DNA of 64,000 bases from assembly GCF_028554725.1 (NCBI RefSeq), contig NC_071668.1:76392219-76456218 (forward strand), read 5' to 3'. The notes under the pieces are model-generated. The model saw nothing but the letters and a program-made list of their open reading frames with translations, was not told the origin of the DNA and made no database searches. This DNA comes from Zeugodacus cucurbitae. Its lineage: Eukaryota; Arthropoda; Insecta; Diptera; Tephritidae. A program made the translations under genes and the position numbers. Shown in pieces: positions 12,105 through 23,255 of the stretch. Each line of letters starts with the position of its first letter. The first letter of the stretch is position 1.

Positions 12105-14058
12105 TGTTTTAATAAATAGAGAACTTCCAATGGTAATGATACAAATAAGAAATAGTAAGAGAAACTTTCATCTTTAGTATATTCTCTTTAAACCGCGGTC
12201 ATTCTTAACTCAACAGATATTGAAGAAAGGCTACTGCTTCTTACTCTTCAAAATTGTTCTATCGATCTGTTCACACTTCTTATACTATTGCGCAGCTTCA
12301 GAAAAATGAATATAAAAAAATGAGCGCATCTTGATTACTTTCATCATGAATTGCCTCCTTCTAATCATTTCCACTTTTTTAGGTGCAACCCTGTGTTGCC
12401 ATGTCTACCTCGTCAACAGCAGCTCTACTCCTCTCTTAGCACTTTTGTGACAATGTCGGTTATTATTAATTATATTTTTTTATATTATTTTTTTTTTTGT
12501 AAAATTTTATCACCAACTCCATCAATAATTATAATAATCAGCGGTGACCACACGACGCCCGCATTCCACGCGACGCTGATGTGAGCTGCTGCGCGTGCTT
12601 GGAATGGCAATAAATTACAGCGCAGCAGAGCCAACATACAGCGGCTCAAAAGCCTCGGTACGGAGAAGTGAAATGGAAACAATCAGAAATCGTGTCATAA
12701 CAGCATTTCGGTGCGCCATGTATGTGTGTGTGTGTGTGTGAGTATAATTACATACTTGTATATGCCGTTGTTTCGGCGAACAACACGTTGAACACGTTGT
12801 AGGAATGTTTTTTTTTGTTTTTTCTACAATTACAACAGTAATTTTAATTATACTCACTTGCTGTCTCCACAGTCACACACACTCCCATAAATATAAATTC
12901 TCATGTATGAAATATAGCTGCTATTTACTAGACAGACATGCCTAAGCTATGAGATCACCCATTTACCCCAGTGGTAGCCCTAATTGCACCAGCTAACTTT
13001 GCATTGGCGCTGTTCTTCTGCTGTGTGACTCTGTTGTTCTTCTCTAATAGGCGTCAGTCAAAGATCACGATATGCAGAATCAATGAAGTGGTCTTAGTGA
13101 AGGGGTAAGCAACAGGCAGCCAGGCCGACTATATGAGGCTTTGATAGTGAAGGAAAATTGTGTTTGCTTGCTACTGCCTACATTTTCGAACAACAGTTGG
13201 CCATGTTGCATTGTGGAAAATAAATAAAAATATTGGATGTAAGATGCTTAACTAATTTTACAAATGGAAGATAATTCCAGAAATCTCAGGGAGTTGGAAG
13301 AATGCTTGAGTTGCTGCAACATTTCCATATGCAAATGTGCAACATCGCCAACTTTTTTTTTAATTTTTCGCATGCGATCGCGTCGATCATGCCGAGATAC
13401 TAACCACTTGAGAGCAAGCAATTTAGTAAACATTTACGGAGCTCCACGAATTTGTATGCCTTGAGTACTATACATACATATATATGTAGTTATCTATATA
13501 TAAACTCGCAATCGCAATCTGACATTCGTTGAAACAAATCGTTTGGCTGTTGTTGCCATTTGTTGTCTTCTGAAATGAAGCGCAACAGTGGCTGATCAAA
13601 GCAATAACAATAAAGCGAATTGTTTAGTATTTTTTTGCATATTTTTTGCTGCGGCTTTTTGAGCATGCACATGCAGATGATTTGTTTCAAGAGACTGCAA
13701 CTTAGCCTTATCTGCAATGCCTTGCCATTCTTGCATTAAAAATGCTTTTATTACAGCCACCACAGATTTCCAGTTTTGCCAAGTTGCAACAATGCAGCAA
13801 GCACTTTTAAGGCATAAGAGAACACGCAGAAGCTGCTGTGATCTTCACCACTTTGTTGCATGAAAATCTTTTTTAATTAGAATTTCTGTGATCTTGACAT
13901 GATCATCTGTACATTTGTGCAACAGGGAAATATTAAATGATAATCGTTTGCTGGCATACAGCTGTTTATTGGCGCCTGGAAGTAATGTGTGCTGCATGAC
14001 GGGAGGATTTTGCAGATCCAACACATATTATTTGCTTTTTGAATACTTCATATTTCAT
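12105..14058. other. No gene seen
   Basis: Contains a (TG)n tract near 12722-12740 and CATA repeats near 13470-13490. The remainder is AT-rich with short unsupported frames on both strands. Confidence 0.55.
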
Positions 14059-14917
14059 ATCATTTTTTGCTTTCGCCGTTTTCCAATAGATGTCTCTAGT
14101 GTCAAGCACTGGACGATTAAATCGATTAAATTGTTTTATATCGATCGTGGACATTTGTGTCAACATTAACCCAACAAAATATTTGTAGACATCTGTTTGC
14201 ATCCCAAACTTATTCTCAGCTGAAAATGTCACTTTTTGAGCCGAATTCTCGACATTTTGCTTCTCTTTTTTAATTCCAAGAAAAGTGCGGTTGAGGCTCA
14301 TCGAGTACGGTGAGCCTGTCCTAAGTGAAAGAACATGTCGCGAATGGTTTAAACGTTTTAAGAATGGTGATTATGAAGTCGAAGACCGGCATGGTGTTGA
14401 AAGGGAGAAGATTTTCAGAGATGCTGAATTGGAAGCATTACTCGACTGAAACCATCAAAGGAGATCGATACCGAATGCAATTAATGCGTTTGAGCCGAGC
14501 ACTAAAAGAAAAACGGCCACAGTACGAGGAAAGACACGATAAAGTCATTCTCCAGCATGACAATGCTCGGCCTCACGTCGCAAACGTGGTCAAAAAATAT
14601 TTGGAGACGCTGAAATGGGAGATCTTACCCCACCCGCCGTATTCTTCAGACGTTGCTCCATCTGACTACCACTTGTTCCGATCGATGGCACACGGTCTAG
14701 CTAACGAGCACTTCAGTTCTTATGAAGAAGTCAAAAATTGGATTGATACTTGGATCGACTCGAAAGATGATGTTCTTTCGTCACGGAATACGCATGCTGC
14801 CATAAAGATGATCAAAAGTAGTAGCTAGCGACGGCCAATATTTTGAATAAAATTTTTATACAATAGAGCCTTAAATTTTCAAAAAAAAAAAAACGGCGGA
14901 GGCAAAGTTGTAGACAT
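14059..14917 (+). mobile_element. Decayed mariner, about 0.86 kb (copy B)
   Basis: Same family as copies A, C, D and E. The 5' end survives only from TTGCTTTCGCCGTTTTCC; the outer 14 or so bp are lost. The 3' end keeps AACGGCGGAGGCAAAGTTGT followed by AGAC, so the terminal bases are slightly eroded. About 0.4 kb of the transposase gene is deleted compared with a 1.3-kb mariner. This is the most informative copy because it retains the C-terminal catalytic half. Confidence 0.85.
14226..14848 (+). pseudogene. mariner transposase pseudogene (vertumnana/mauritiana-like, D,D34D)
   Basis: A DNA transposase that would cut and rejoin its own TIRs at TA sites. The start ATG is at 14226 (MSLFEPNSRH...), but the reading shifts frame near 14260-14330. 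The helix-turn-helix region is largely deleted, and sequence resumes at ETIKGDRYRMQLMRLSRALK. The second catalytic Asp is in HDNARPHVANVVKKYLETL. The third is in PPYSSDVAPSDYHLFRSMAH, with 34 residues between them as in mariners. A further frameshift near 14800 pushes the conserved end (VVASDGQYFE, stop about 14848) out of frame. The first catalytic Asp (TGDE region) is in the deleted part, so the protein cannot be active. The open stretch 14325-14828 starts in the wrong frame at its 5' end. Confidence 0.88.
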
Positions 14918-14919
14918 TA

Positions 14920-16844
14920 TGGTGGGTTATCAGCACGTGCCTTAACTTTTCAACTCAATATACTCAGTTATATTATATTTGCGGTAAATTCATTCATTTG
15001 TCATAGTAATTAATTCAATTATGAATGCCAATGAAATATACCCACTCATACATATACATATATACATACATACGTATATGATTTCTCCTATTCATTGATA
15101 ATATTTATAAACTCAATTATTGAAATTGACAGTCGACCACAAATCCATGTAGAGAATAAATAACAACGCAATTGTATTAAAATTATAAATATGTTCATAT
15201 ATGTATATATATAGTATATCTATGTACACAACAATCACTCTCACTCTACTACTTGCGCTGTGCCTGCCTTGACTCAACTCAACTCAACGCGTTGTGGTGC
15301 ATCATACGCCCCGGCGTCCGCACATTTTGCTTTCATCTGCCATACTCCTGCTTCCTACTGCCGCTGTTCTGCTGTTGCGTCAGTGCTTTATGAATTGCGG
15401 TTGTATTTATTAGCGCAAATTACGCATATCACAGCAAATAAATAAATGCAATTCAATCGACTAAAATGAAATGGAAAATTGCGAAATTGTTGTGCTGGTA
15501 AATAGTTTCATTTGCGCGCTGGTATTTTGTTGCATTATGAGGAATTGAATTGCCTTTCGCTTGCCAGTGCTGTCAAGTGATTTTGCCGATGCGAATATTT
15601 AAGAGTATTGGATATAATAATGTGAATTTATATAGTAGATCTGGTACTGCCTCGATTGAATGACTGCAAAGCAATTAAATAAAGTTAAATTTGTATATTA
15701 TACTTGTAAATGAAGTCAATTTGTTTATCTTTGTTTGCAATTTTCTATAATTTGAGCAAGTGCATTGCAGTTGAAAGCAGACATTGTCGTCTTTATAATC
15801 CCATGCTTGTCTTTTACGGCCGCAAATTACTTAATAGATATGGTTAATTGAATGAAATAATTCTACTTAAGTACACTGCAGAAGTGAGTGCGGATTAAAG
15901 CTTACGAAAAATCATCATAATTAGTATTTGTCATTATTTAGTTATTTATAATATGTATATATTTGTGTATTTTCAAGAACTGTTCAATAAGAATTTTTTA
16001 TATGAATCTGTAATGAATTTTGAAGGTGGTATTGATTTGACAAAAATATTAAAATTTGAATTTATTACATTTTTTGGAAAAAATAATTTTTCAATTACCA
16101 TGTTTTCATTGTAGAATTCGCTTAATTATGTATTTTTATTAAATGTGAATTGTATGATTTTCAATATTTCTAAATTTTCACCTCAATAATAATATTTTGA
16201 AAAATACATTTCAACCCATTCCTAGCTGAAAACACCAAACTAACTGCAGAAATTAGACACTTTATGACATCGCATAAAAACGGACTGTCTAGCCAAACCC
16301 ATTAAAAATAAATTGCAAAAGTATGTACTAGAAATGTATGTATGTACATATGTATATATATGTAGAAACACCAAGCAAACAAACAAACAAACATATACAT
16401 ATATATGTACATGCTATAGATTATAGATGTGATTTGTGTCTAGAAACCAGTCTGCCAACCAATAATAATATTTTCGTGTAGGAAGGTAGTCTGTGAAGTC
16501 AGCATATAAATTAGCTTAGCTGCCAAAATGATTGTAAAATCGCTTGCTACAAGTGAAGGGGACACCAAAGTGTTATAAAAGACAAAAAAAAAAAGAAATA
16601 AAAAAAATAAGAAAGAAAAAAAAAACAAGTAAGAAAAAAACGAAGAACAAAAAAATATCTGCGAACAAAGAAATTAATATTGAAGGGTGTGTTTACAGTT
16701 TAAAAAATCGTTCATTTATTTATAGAAAGTAGGAATGTGACTGTAAGACTCCAGCACCAACCAAAAGTTGCTCAAAATTGATTCAATTAAGAAATAAAAA
16801 ATTTATATAGCAAATTGAACTAAACGATCTATAATATACATTAT
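14920..16844. other. No gene seen; microsatellites and an A-rich tract
   Basis: CATA/TATG arrays near 15045-15070, 15185-15215 and 16320-16415. The run at 16572-16660 is almost pure purine on the plus strand (A/G-rich); the lysine-rich or phenylalanine-rich frames across it are composition artefacts. Confidence 0.6.
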
Positions 16845-18119
16845 CAGGCATGTTCTGTAAATCGTTTTCGGGCAATATTTTCGCATTTTCCGTTTTCTAA
16901 TCGTTTGACATGTTCTGTAAATCGTTCCGTTTTTGTTTTTTCGAACATCATCAAATCGTTTTGTCGCCCTGTTCTGTAAATCGGAATCGTTACAATTTTC
17001 CAATTTCATATTCGGCAAGATAAAAAGATAGCGATTTTGAATAAATAAAAATTAAATTTTTGTTTAAGAAACATTTATCAAAATGTTCGTATTTAATAAA
17101 AAATAAAAATAATATCACTATATAAAACTAAGCATATATTAACAAATAGTTAAGCATGTGTTGCCAAGATTTGTGAAATTTTCCGTTGTCGTTGAGGGCA
17201 GAGGCAGAAGAACGTCCCAAGACAGGCAGCAAAGCCGTGGTTACCCCCCACTACATGTTTCTGAACCTCAAGAAGGTGTTTAGAAACAAAATCACTCAAA
17301 GCATTGTCGCATTTATGCTGAAAAACCTTTTCTGTTGAAAAAAGACGTTTGTTTACAAATTATTTTACCGTAGTTGCATGAATGGAGTCAATGCATCCTA
17401 TCACTCCTGGTATTCCAAATTTTTTCCCAAACCGACGTTGAGGTCATGCTTTTCTGAAATCCATTTCAGACATTTGAACTTCCACTTCGGACAAAAAATA
17501 TTTTCTTTAACATTAATCACTTCGCACACCAATTTGGACATTGTACTTCTACCTATACCAATATCGGTATACATTCCAATTGAAAGTTGATATGAACCTT
17601 CAGCGAAAACCTAAGACTTGGCACCAATTTCATTAAATTAGGTATGGAGATTTATCTTCCCAAATATATAATTTGGTTAAGTATTTCTGAAAATGCACGC
17701 TTACTTAACCGAGATCTGGAAACAAATTCAGTCATTGCAAGTCGACAAGTAGAAACGTTCTAGCAAAACTCATGTGGAATCCGGTGCCGGCAGCGAATTA
17801 GAATGGTCTCTCAAATGTCGTCTTTCGATTGTACCTTGATAATATCGTTCACAACAAATTAATTGCCATACAAAACATTGTTTCTTTAATTAAAACTTTA
17901 ATTAAAACTGTTTAATTTCAAATTATTTAAAATTTCGAACCAACAAAATCTGTTTTATTTATTTTTATTTTATTTGTTTTGTCACAAGGAAAACAGCTGT
18001 TTCGAATTGAAATTCGAAATCAAATGAAATCGTACGATTTGCAGAACACCTAAAATAAAATCGTACGAATTGTAATTTCGTACCCGAATTGAAATCGCGC
18101 GATTTCCAGAACATGCCTG
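16845..18119 (-). mobile_element. PIF/Harbinger element, 1275 bp, decayed
   Basis: The inverted termini CAGGCATGTTCTGTAAATCG and (inverted) CAGGCATGTTCTGGAAATCG bound a 1275-bp unit flanked by TAT on both sides, in keeping with the 3-bp target duplications of this superfamily. The left end carries three copies of TGTTCTGTAAATCG at 16851, 16911 and 16970, a spacing of 59-60 bp. The right end carries related inverted words (ATCGTACGATTTGCAGAACA). Such subterminal arrays are plausible transposase-binding sites. The interior encodes a broken Harbinger nuclease on the minus strand. Confidence 0.82.
17160..17640 (-). pseudogene. Harbinger (HARBI1-like) DDE nuclease fragment
   Basis: On the minus strand, in order: a helix-turn-helix-like segment FAEGSYQLSIGM...GIGRSTMSKLVCEVI (about 17620-17520), a degraded linker, then FGKKFGIPGVIGCIDSIH (about 17425-17375). 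GxIGCID is the hallmark first-Asp motif of PIF/Harbinger transposases, with SIH in place of the common GTH. An in-frame stop follows shortly after, and at least one frameshift separates the two segments. I could not find the second Asp or the terminal Glu with confidence. The family uses a separate Myb-like partner protein, and no such gene is visible in this copy. Confidence 0.8.
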
Positions 18120-19482
18120 TATATAATCTATATTATTCTGTACACTATTCTTCTAAAATGTTCCACAATTAAAGCAACTCACTAAAAGAACAATTTACTT
18201 AGTGTTCGAACATACTAATAGCTGATACAATTAAGACATTAATTATCCCATATTTTTTGGTGTTCAAAGGTACTATCTTCTTTATCATGTGGTTGAAACA
18301 ACAATTAGTCTTTAACTGCTAACTAAAAATAATTAATTTTCTTATTAATCAGTCAATTAGTTAATTGCTCAATTTTATCGTTAATTTAGAACAATTAGTG
18401 GTTAAATTGAGCGCTCAAGAATATTGTGTAATTAAGAGTATATTTCAACATGATTTAAATTTCATTTCTATACGTGCTCTTTAACACACTTATAAACAAC
18501 GAAGAGACTTTCTTCTCTTTCATTGAGTTCTCTATTGACTAAGATAGTCTTCATTTGAGAAATAGTACTAAATACGCAATATTTTAAATATTTTCTACTG
18601 ATGCTACACATATTGTGATATACCTATACATATGTAGTCTCTCCAAAGCGAAAATAATTTTATCTTTGATAATGAAAAATAAAACCTACGCCATTACTTC
18701 ATTACTGACAAATAACATACACTACAACAACAAATGGCAATAAGATTATTTGACATGCATTTATACACAATTTAAAATGATTGTTTACAATTCAAATATA
18801 TTTTTGTATGTGTATATATTTTTTATCAATTCAGTACTTTTATGGCCAGATTTTTACATTGAAAAATTCACAACGCTTCGATAAGATATGATGTGTTAAT
18901 GTCAACGATTTGGTATTTTTATTTCAAATTACAATTGTATTTTAATTCAAGGTTATCAATTACTCCCACTGTTATTGAAAATTTTGAAGGCAAGGTATAA
19001 TGGGTAGATACAATATTTCAGACTGTTACTGATAAGAACAGTAAACAATTACTCAAGTGGCATAATCCAATGATTAACAATTATTTTATTTTATCGGTGA
19101 TTTTTTCATAATTTCAATTTATTTATAATCTTTTTTATACTTTCTTATATATGTACATATATATATATAATATTTGCTAATTTAGTCAACTCGAAATTGG
19201 CTTTAATTTAGTCGATTTGTCGATTATACACATTTACCGCCAATTAACTTAAGATTTTGGCTTTTTCTTTTAACGTGCTACTTCTTAAATTGTTTTTATT
19301 TTTAATATTTGCTAATTTATAATGAATTCCAACTTGGTCTTAATTGAGTCAATTAGTAAAGTGTCTAAATCCATCACTAATTGACTCAATTATAGATTGT
19401 CAATATTAATGACTAATTGACTCAGTTGTTTTGCTTTTTATTTTAACTTTCGTCTTCTTAAATTTCACATTTTTGATGCCAG
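18120..19482. other. No gene seen; extremely AT-rich DNA dense in TAAT/ATTA words
   Basis: Between about 18290 and 19440 the sequence repeats variants of CAATTAG, TAATTAA and ACTAATTGACTCAATT many times on both strands. This may be base composition alone, or a cluster of homeodomain-type cores. No ORF, TIR or promoter is supported. Confidence 0.5.
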
Positions 19483-19713
19483 AAACTTTCTTATAAAATT
19501 AAACGAAGTACATTAATTTAGATAATTTAGTAAAAATATTTAATTAATAATTAATTTAGATATAAAATGGAACAAAATCCGGGGAATTTAATTTCTAGAA
19601 AATATTGTATTAAATTATATAACACTTTCCATTTTGTATCTTAAATTCACTAATTAATTTTACCAAATTATCTAAATTAATGTATTGTAATTTATTTAAT
19701 TTTATAAAAAGTT
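19483..19713. repeat. Long imperfect inverted repeat (foldback), arms about 90 bp
   Basis: The left arm (19483-19572) and the reverse complement of the right arm (19626-19713) share AACTTTCTTATAAAATTAAA / AACTTTTTATAAAATTAAAT, TACATTAATTTAGATAATTT (identical in both) and ATAAAATGGAA / ACAAAATGGAA, with small indels between. The loop is about 50 bp. A transcript of either strand would fold into a long hairpin. It is either a foldback MITE or a hairpin locus; no target duplication is clear. Confidence 0.75.
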
Positions 19714-22501
19714 CCTCTACTTCGCTATTTGACCAACTTAAATGTTGTTGGCATTTAAATTTTCGCATTTTTCCTCTTCTACTTTGACATAATTGTGCCG
19801 CTTGTCAACATAGATTGCGTATTACGCATAGATAAAGAACGCTATGTACTTCTGTCTTTTAGTACCAGAAAACAAAGTCGCCTTCTATTCACAAACAAAA
19901 TTCAGACTACCAATGAGTCATCTTCAATGAATTTAGTTACTGTGTCGCCGATAAGTGGCGTTTGCTGTTGTTTTGCGTTCTATTTAAATTGAATTACATT
20001 TCAGTGTAAGTATTCACACAAACATGCAAATGACAAAGAGACTGGCTGTATACGAAATTTATTTAAAACTCTATGCATTCACTAGAATGTGGTATTTACA
20101 TATGTATATCTATATGTTGGTTTGTGTTTTTACGCTTAATTACTGGTAATTAGAACAATCCACAATTTAAAATCGCGTTAAATTGCTCACTCAATTAGAA
20201 TTAGTGGGAATGACTGCAATCGGCTAGTGGTCGCATATTTGTAAATTTTCACTTAATTAAGACGCGTGTCTAGACATGTGAGTCTAAATATGAAATGAAG
20301 GTCAACATTTTGAGATATTTATAAAACATATTTGTTTAATTAACATAACCTTAGACTTCTCAATAAATGATGTAATTGTAAAGTTCGCCAACTAGCAATT
20401 ACAGCAAAATATTCAACTGTGACTTTTGGTTTTTTTAATAACTGAAGCACTAACATCCTTTCATATAATTTTTGTATACTCAATTGAGGTGAGTTTGACC
20501 TAGAATAAGTGTTAAATAATTATTAAAATTAGAGTTTATTGCTGCCTACATTTTGGCGCACAATTTAAGAAAGCAATTAGCAGAGTTGAATCATTAGTTA
20601 TAATGAAAATATAATAATAAGTTAGACTTGGTATTTAATTGAAAAATTATGGATACATAGTACAGTAATGAACGGTTATACATTCTTTTCTACTTATATT
20701 AAAATAAAATATTAAGCACTCGTAGTCATTAGGTCAAATATACATATATTTTTACTCAATTAAGTGTGCTGATTTGTGCTTTACGTTTTAATATTTATTT
20801 AGCAAGGCAATTAAAGAACCTGTATCTGCTAATACTGTACATGCAATTAACACGCCGACCTCCTACACATCGATATTTACCGCACGATACGCGAGGAGTA
20901 AATCAAAATTTGAAAAACACTTGAGTGCCATAAAAGTAAATAAATTTTTTGTTGTTGAATTTTTTGCTGAATTCTTTCAATGCCTTCTAGAATTTGCATA
21001 GCAAAAATATAAAAAAAAATATAAAAATACATTCGATTGACTAGTTTTACGTAAGCCAACGCCGGCGGCGGTCAAACAGGTTCACCGTATGCTCCCCTGC
21101 GGCACGAGTCTTGCTGTGTAAACATTTGGAAACTAATGAGCCACTATTTAGTACATATTTACAGTCAGTTAAACTGTCGATTTGTGTGCTACACCCGCTG
21201 AACACTCTGGTACTCAGTTGTATTGGATATCTTGGATGTCTCACTTACAAATGAGAGTACTCTTGTTTGCGTCAGCACTGAACTTGTTTTCCTTACGTAC
21301 GCACATTTACCTGTATGCATTTTTTCTTAAATTTATTAAGTAATAATAATATTAATCAGTGCTGTATCGGATTTGTTTGCTTATGTCATAATGACACTGA
21401 CATACACATGTTTTGCGTAATATAAATTGTATGACGCAATGAATTGGTGTGCAACGTTGCCAATTTTCATAACATTGCACTGTTGTCAATTTTCACTTTT
21501 CTTATTTGAGGATTTTTATAAAAAATTAAAAGAAACATCTTTTTTTATTGTTCTTAACTGCAACTCAGCAATTTGTTTACTTGATCTTCAGTTTCTTGGT
21601 TCCGTCTGCAGATACTCTTAACATATTTTCGACATTATTTGTCACAAAATTTTTGTCTTTTTTTTTGTAAATATTTTCCCGATTTTCGTAAACTTTGTTA
21701 TGTTTTGTCTCTCTAATCGCATTTATGAACACTTAAAATGTCGAGAGACGTTCGTATATATGTATGTATCTTTCTTTCATTTCTTTCTTTCTATTGTTCT
21801 CTGCTCTAAAAAATATTTTAGCTTTCCTTCCCTTTTTTATTTTTGGCGTCGCTTGTCGTCTCGCTGCTGACGTTTTAAATATTGCATCTTTTTTTGGCTA
21901 ATTCCCGGCATGTTGTCACATTGTCATTGCCTCAATTTAATTATATACTACAGTGAAGTGCAAAAAAATAAAGCTGTATTGATTTTTTCAGTGCTAAAAT
22001 CAAAATTTGGCCACTTAGGCATGCATGACTTCCTATTTATTTGTTGCTTTATTGTTTTCATTTTGTGCTGACCGAATTGTTTTGCGAAAGAATGAGGTCA
22101 TGTCTAAACAAAAATAATATGCCGCTTGGTTGAAGGCAATTTTACGGATTTATTTTTGCATTTTTAACAATTTCGAAATTTGAGAATATTTTGACTGTCT
22201 GGAATAACTATTTTGTTTACTACAGTGAGTGATAAACACCTCTAGGTTCATACTAGTGTCTATAATGCATTGAACATAATTATCTTCTTCTCTCGAAGAG
22301 TTTTCATATTCTTCTTTCGACTTGATTTCATTCTATCCACATCTATTCACATTATCCACATTAAATAAGGAATGCCATCGGCGGTTCCTTCCCTACAAAT
22401 TTTTGAACATTAAAGTCCAATATCCGAATATCCGATACTTAAATACTCAGAGGGATTATGCTGAGTCTATTTTTTCTCTAAAAGCTTCCAACTTCGTCAA
22501 C
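19714..22501. other. No gene seen
   Basis: AT-rich DNA. A short GC-richer patch at about 21050-21240 has an open minus-strand frame of 65 codons with no recognisable family. A direct repeat TACTACAGTGA occurs at 21946 and 22218 around a stretch that starts like a Tc1-type end (CAGTGAAGTGCAAAAAAATA), but no inverted partner is found. Confidence 0.5.
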
Positions 22502-23255
22502 TTAAGGTAGCAGTCTGCTTTATAAGCCGAAAAAAAAACGTTTTTTTTAGCAATTTTTTTTTTTTAAAGGGAAGGAAATGATTGCGATAAACGGAATTTT
22601 AAGACGATAGTGTACTATATTTAAGGCTTAAAAAACAATATTTATTATTAAAAAATATTGAAATTTTTCCAAAGTTGTAAGTATTTTTCAAGAGCGCCTG
22701 GAGACTGCACTTGTAAATCGGTGCCGGTGATGGAGGCCTTGCGATGCATCTGAAACAGTCGAACCAATTTTTTATAATTTTTATAAGTTTCTTTTCTTTA
22801 TGAACTAAAAAAATACCGAAGAAGTTATAAAATTTCAAATTTTTTCGAAGTTTGAAAAAAAAATCACTTTTTTAAGAAAAAAATTTACTTTAAGTTGCAA
22901 AACAAGTTGTTTAAATAATACTTTTGTCCAACTTTTTTAGTTCAAATAGAAGATAATTTAATACTAAACCTAGATCACTTTGGTTTTTTTCAATCGGACA
23001 TATATTCTTTCTGCTATCGCCGGCACCCTTTTCTAACACTTGCGAAAATGAAAACTCGAGAAAACGCGCTTTAAAGTCTGCCTGAGCATTCGCACCTGCT
23101 CGACGCTCGGCCACTAAAACTGCTCTAGCTTTGAAAATATGTCGAATTGGCCTCTGGAATTTTAAAGACATATTCTTGGATAGTTTTGGAAGAGATTTAA
23201 AACAAAACAAAAAAAATCGACTTTTTGAAGCCTGTAAAGCAGACTACTGCCTTGA
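22502..23255. mobile_element. TTAA-flanked foldback-type DNA element (copy 1), about 0.75 kb
   Basis: Left TTAA|GGTAGCAGTCTGCTTTATAA; right end, reverse-complemented, AAGGCAGTAGTCTGCTTTAC, with flank TTGA (a decayed TTAA). The interior is asymmetric, AT-rich with poly-A/T runs, and has no transposase. Related in style, but not in sequence, to the AAGGGGTTA-type elements at 25421, 28851 and 35653. Confidence 0.65.

Noticed and set aside
12365..12390. Plus-strand CACTTTTTTAG|GTGCAA
   Set aside because: GTGCAA is not a credible donor; isolated on that strand.
21295..21330. Minus-strand CATACAG|GTAAATG resembling a ratchet point
   Set aside because: The bases upstream are purine-rich (AAGAAAAAATGC), so there is no pyrimidine tract.
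21940..22235. Possible Tc1-like element between two TACTACAGTGA words
   Set aside because: The words are direct, not inverted, and no transposase trace or TA duplication could be shown.
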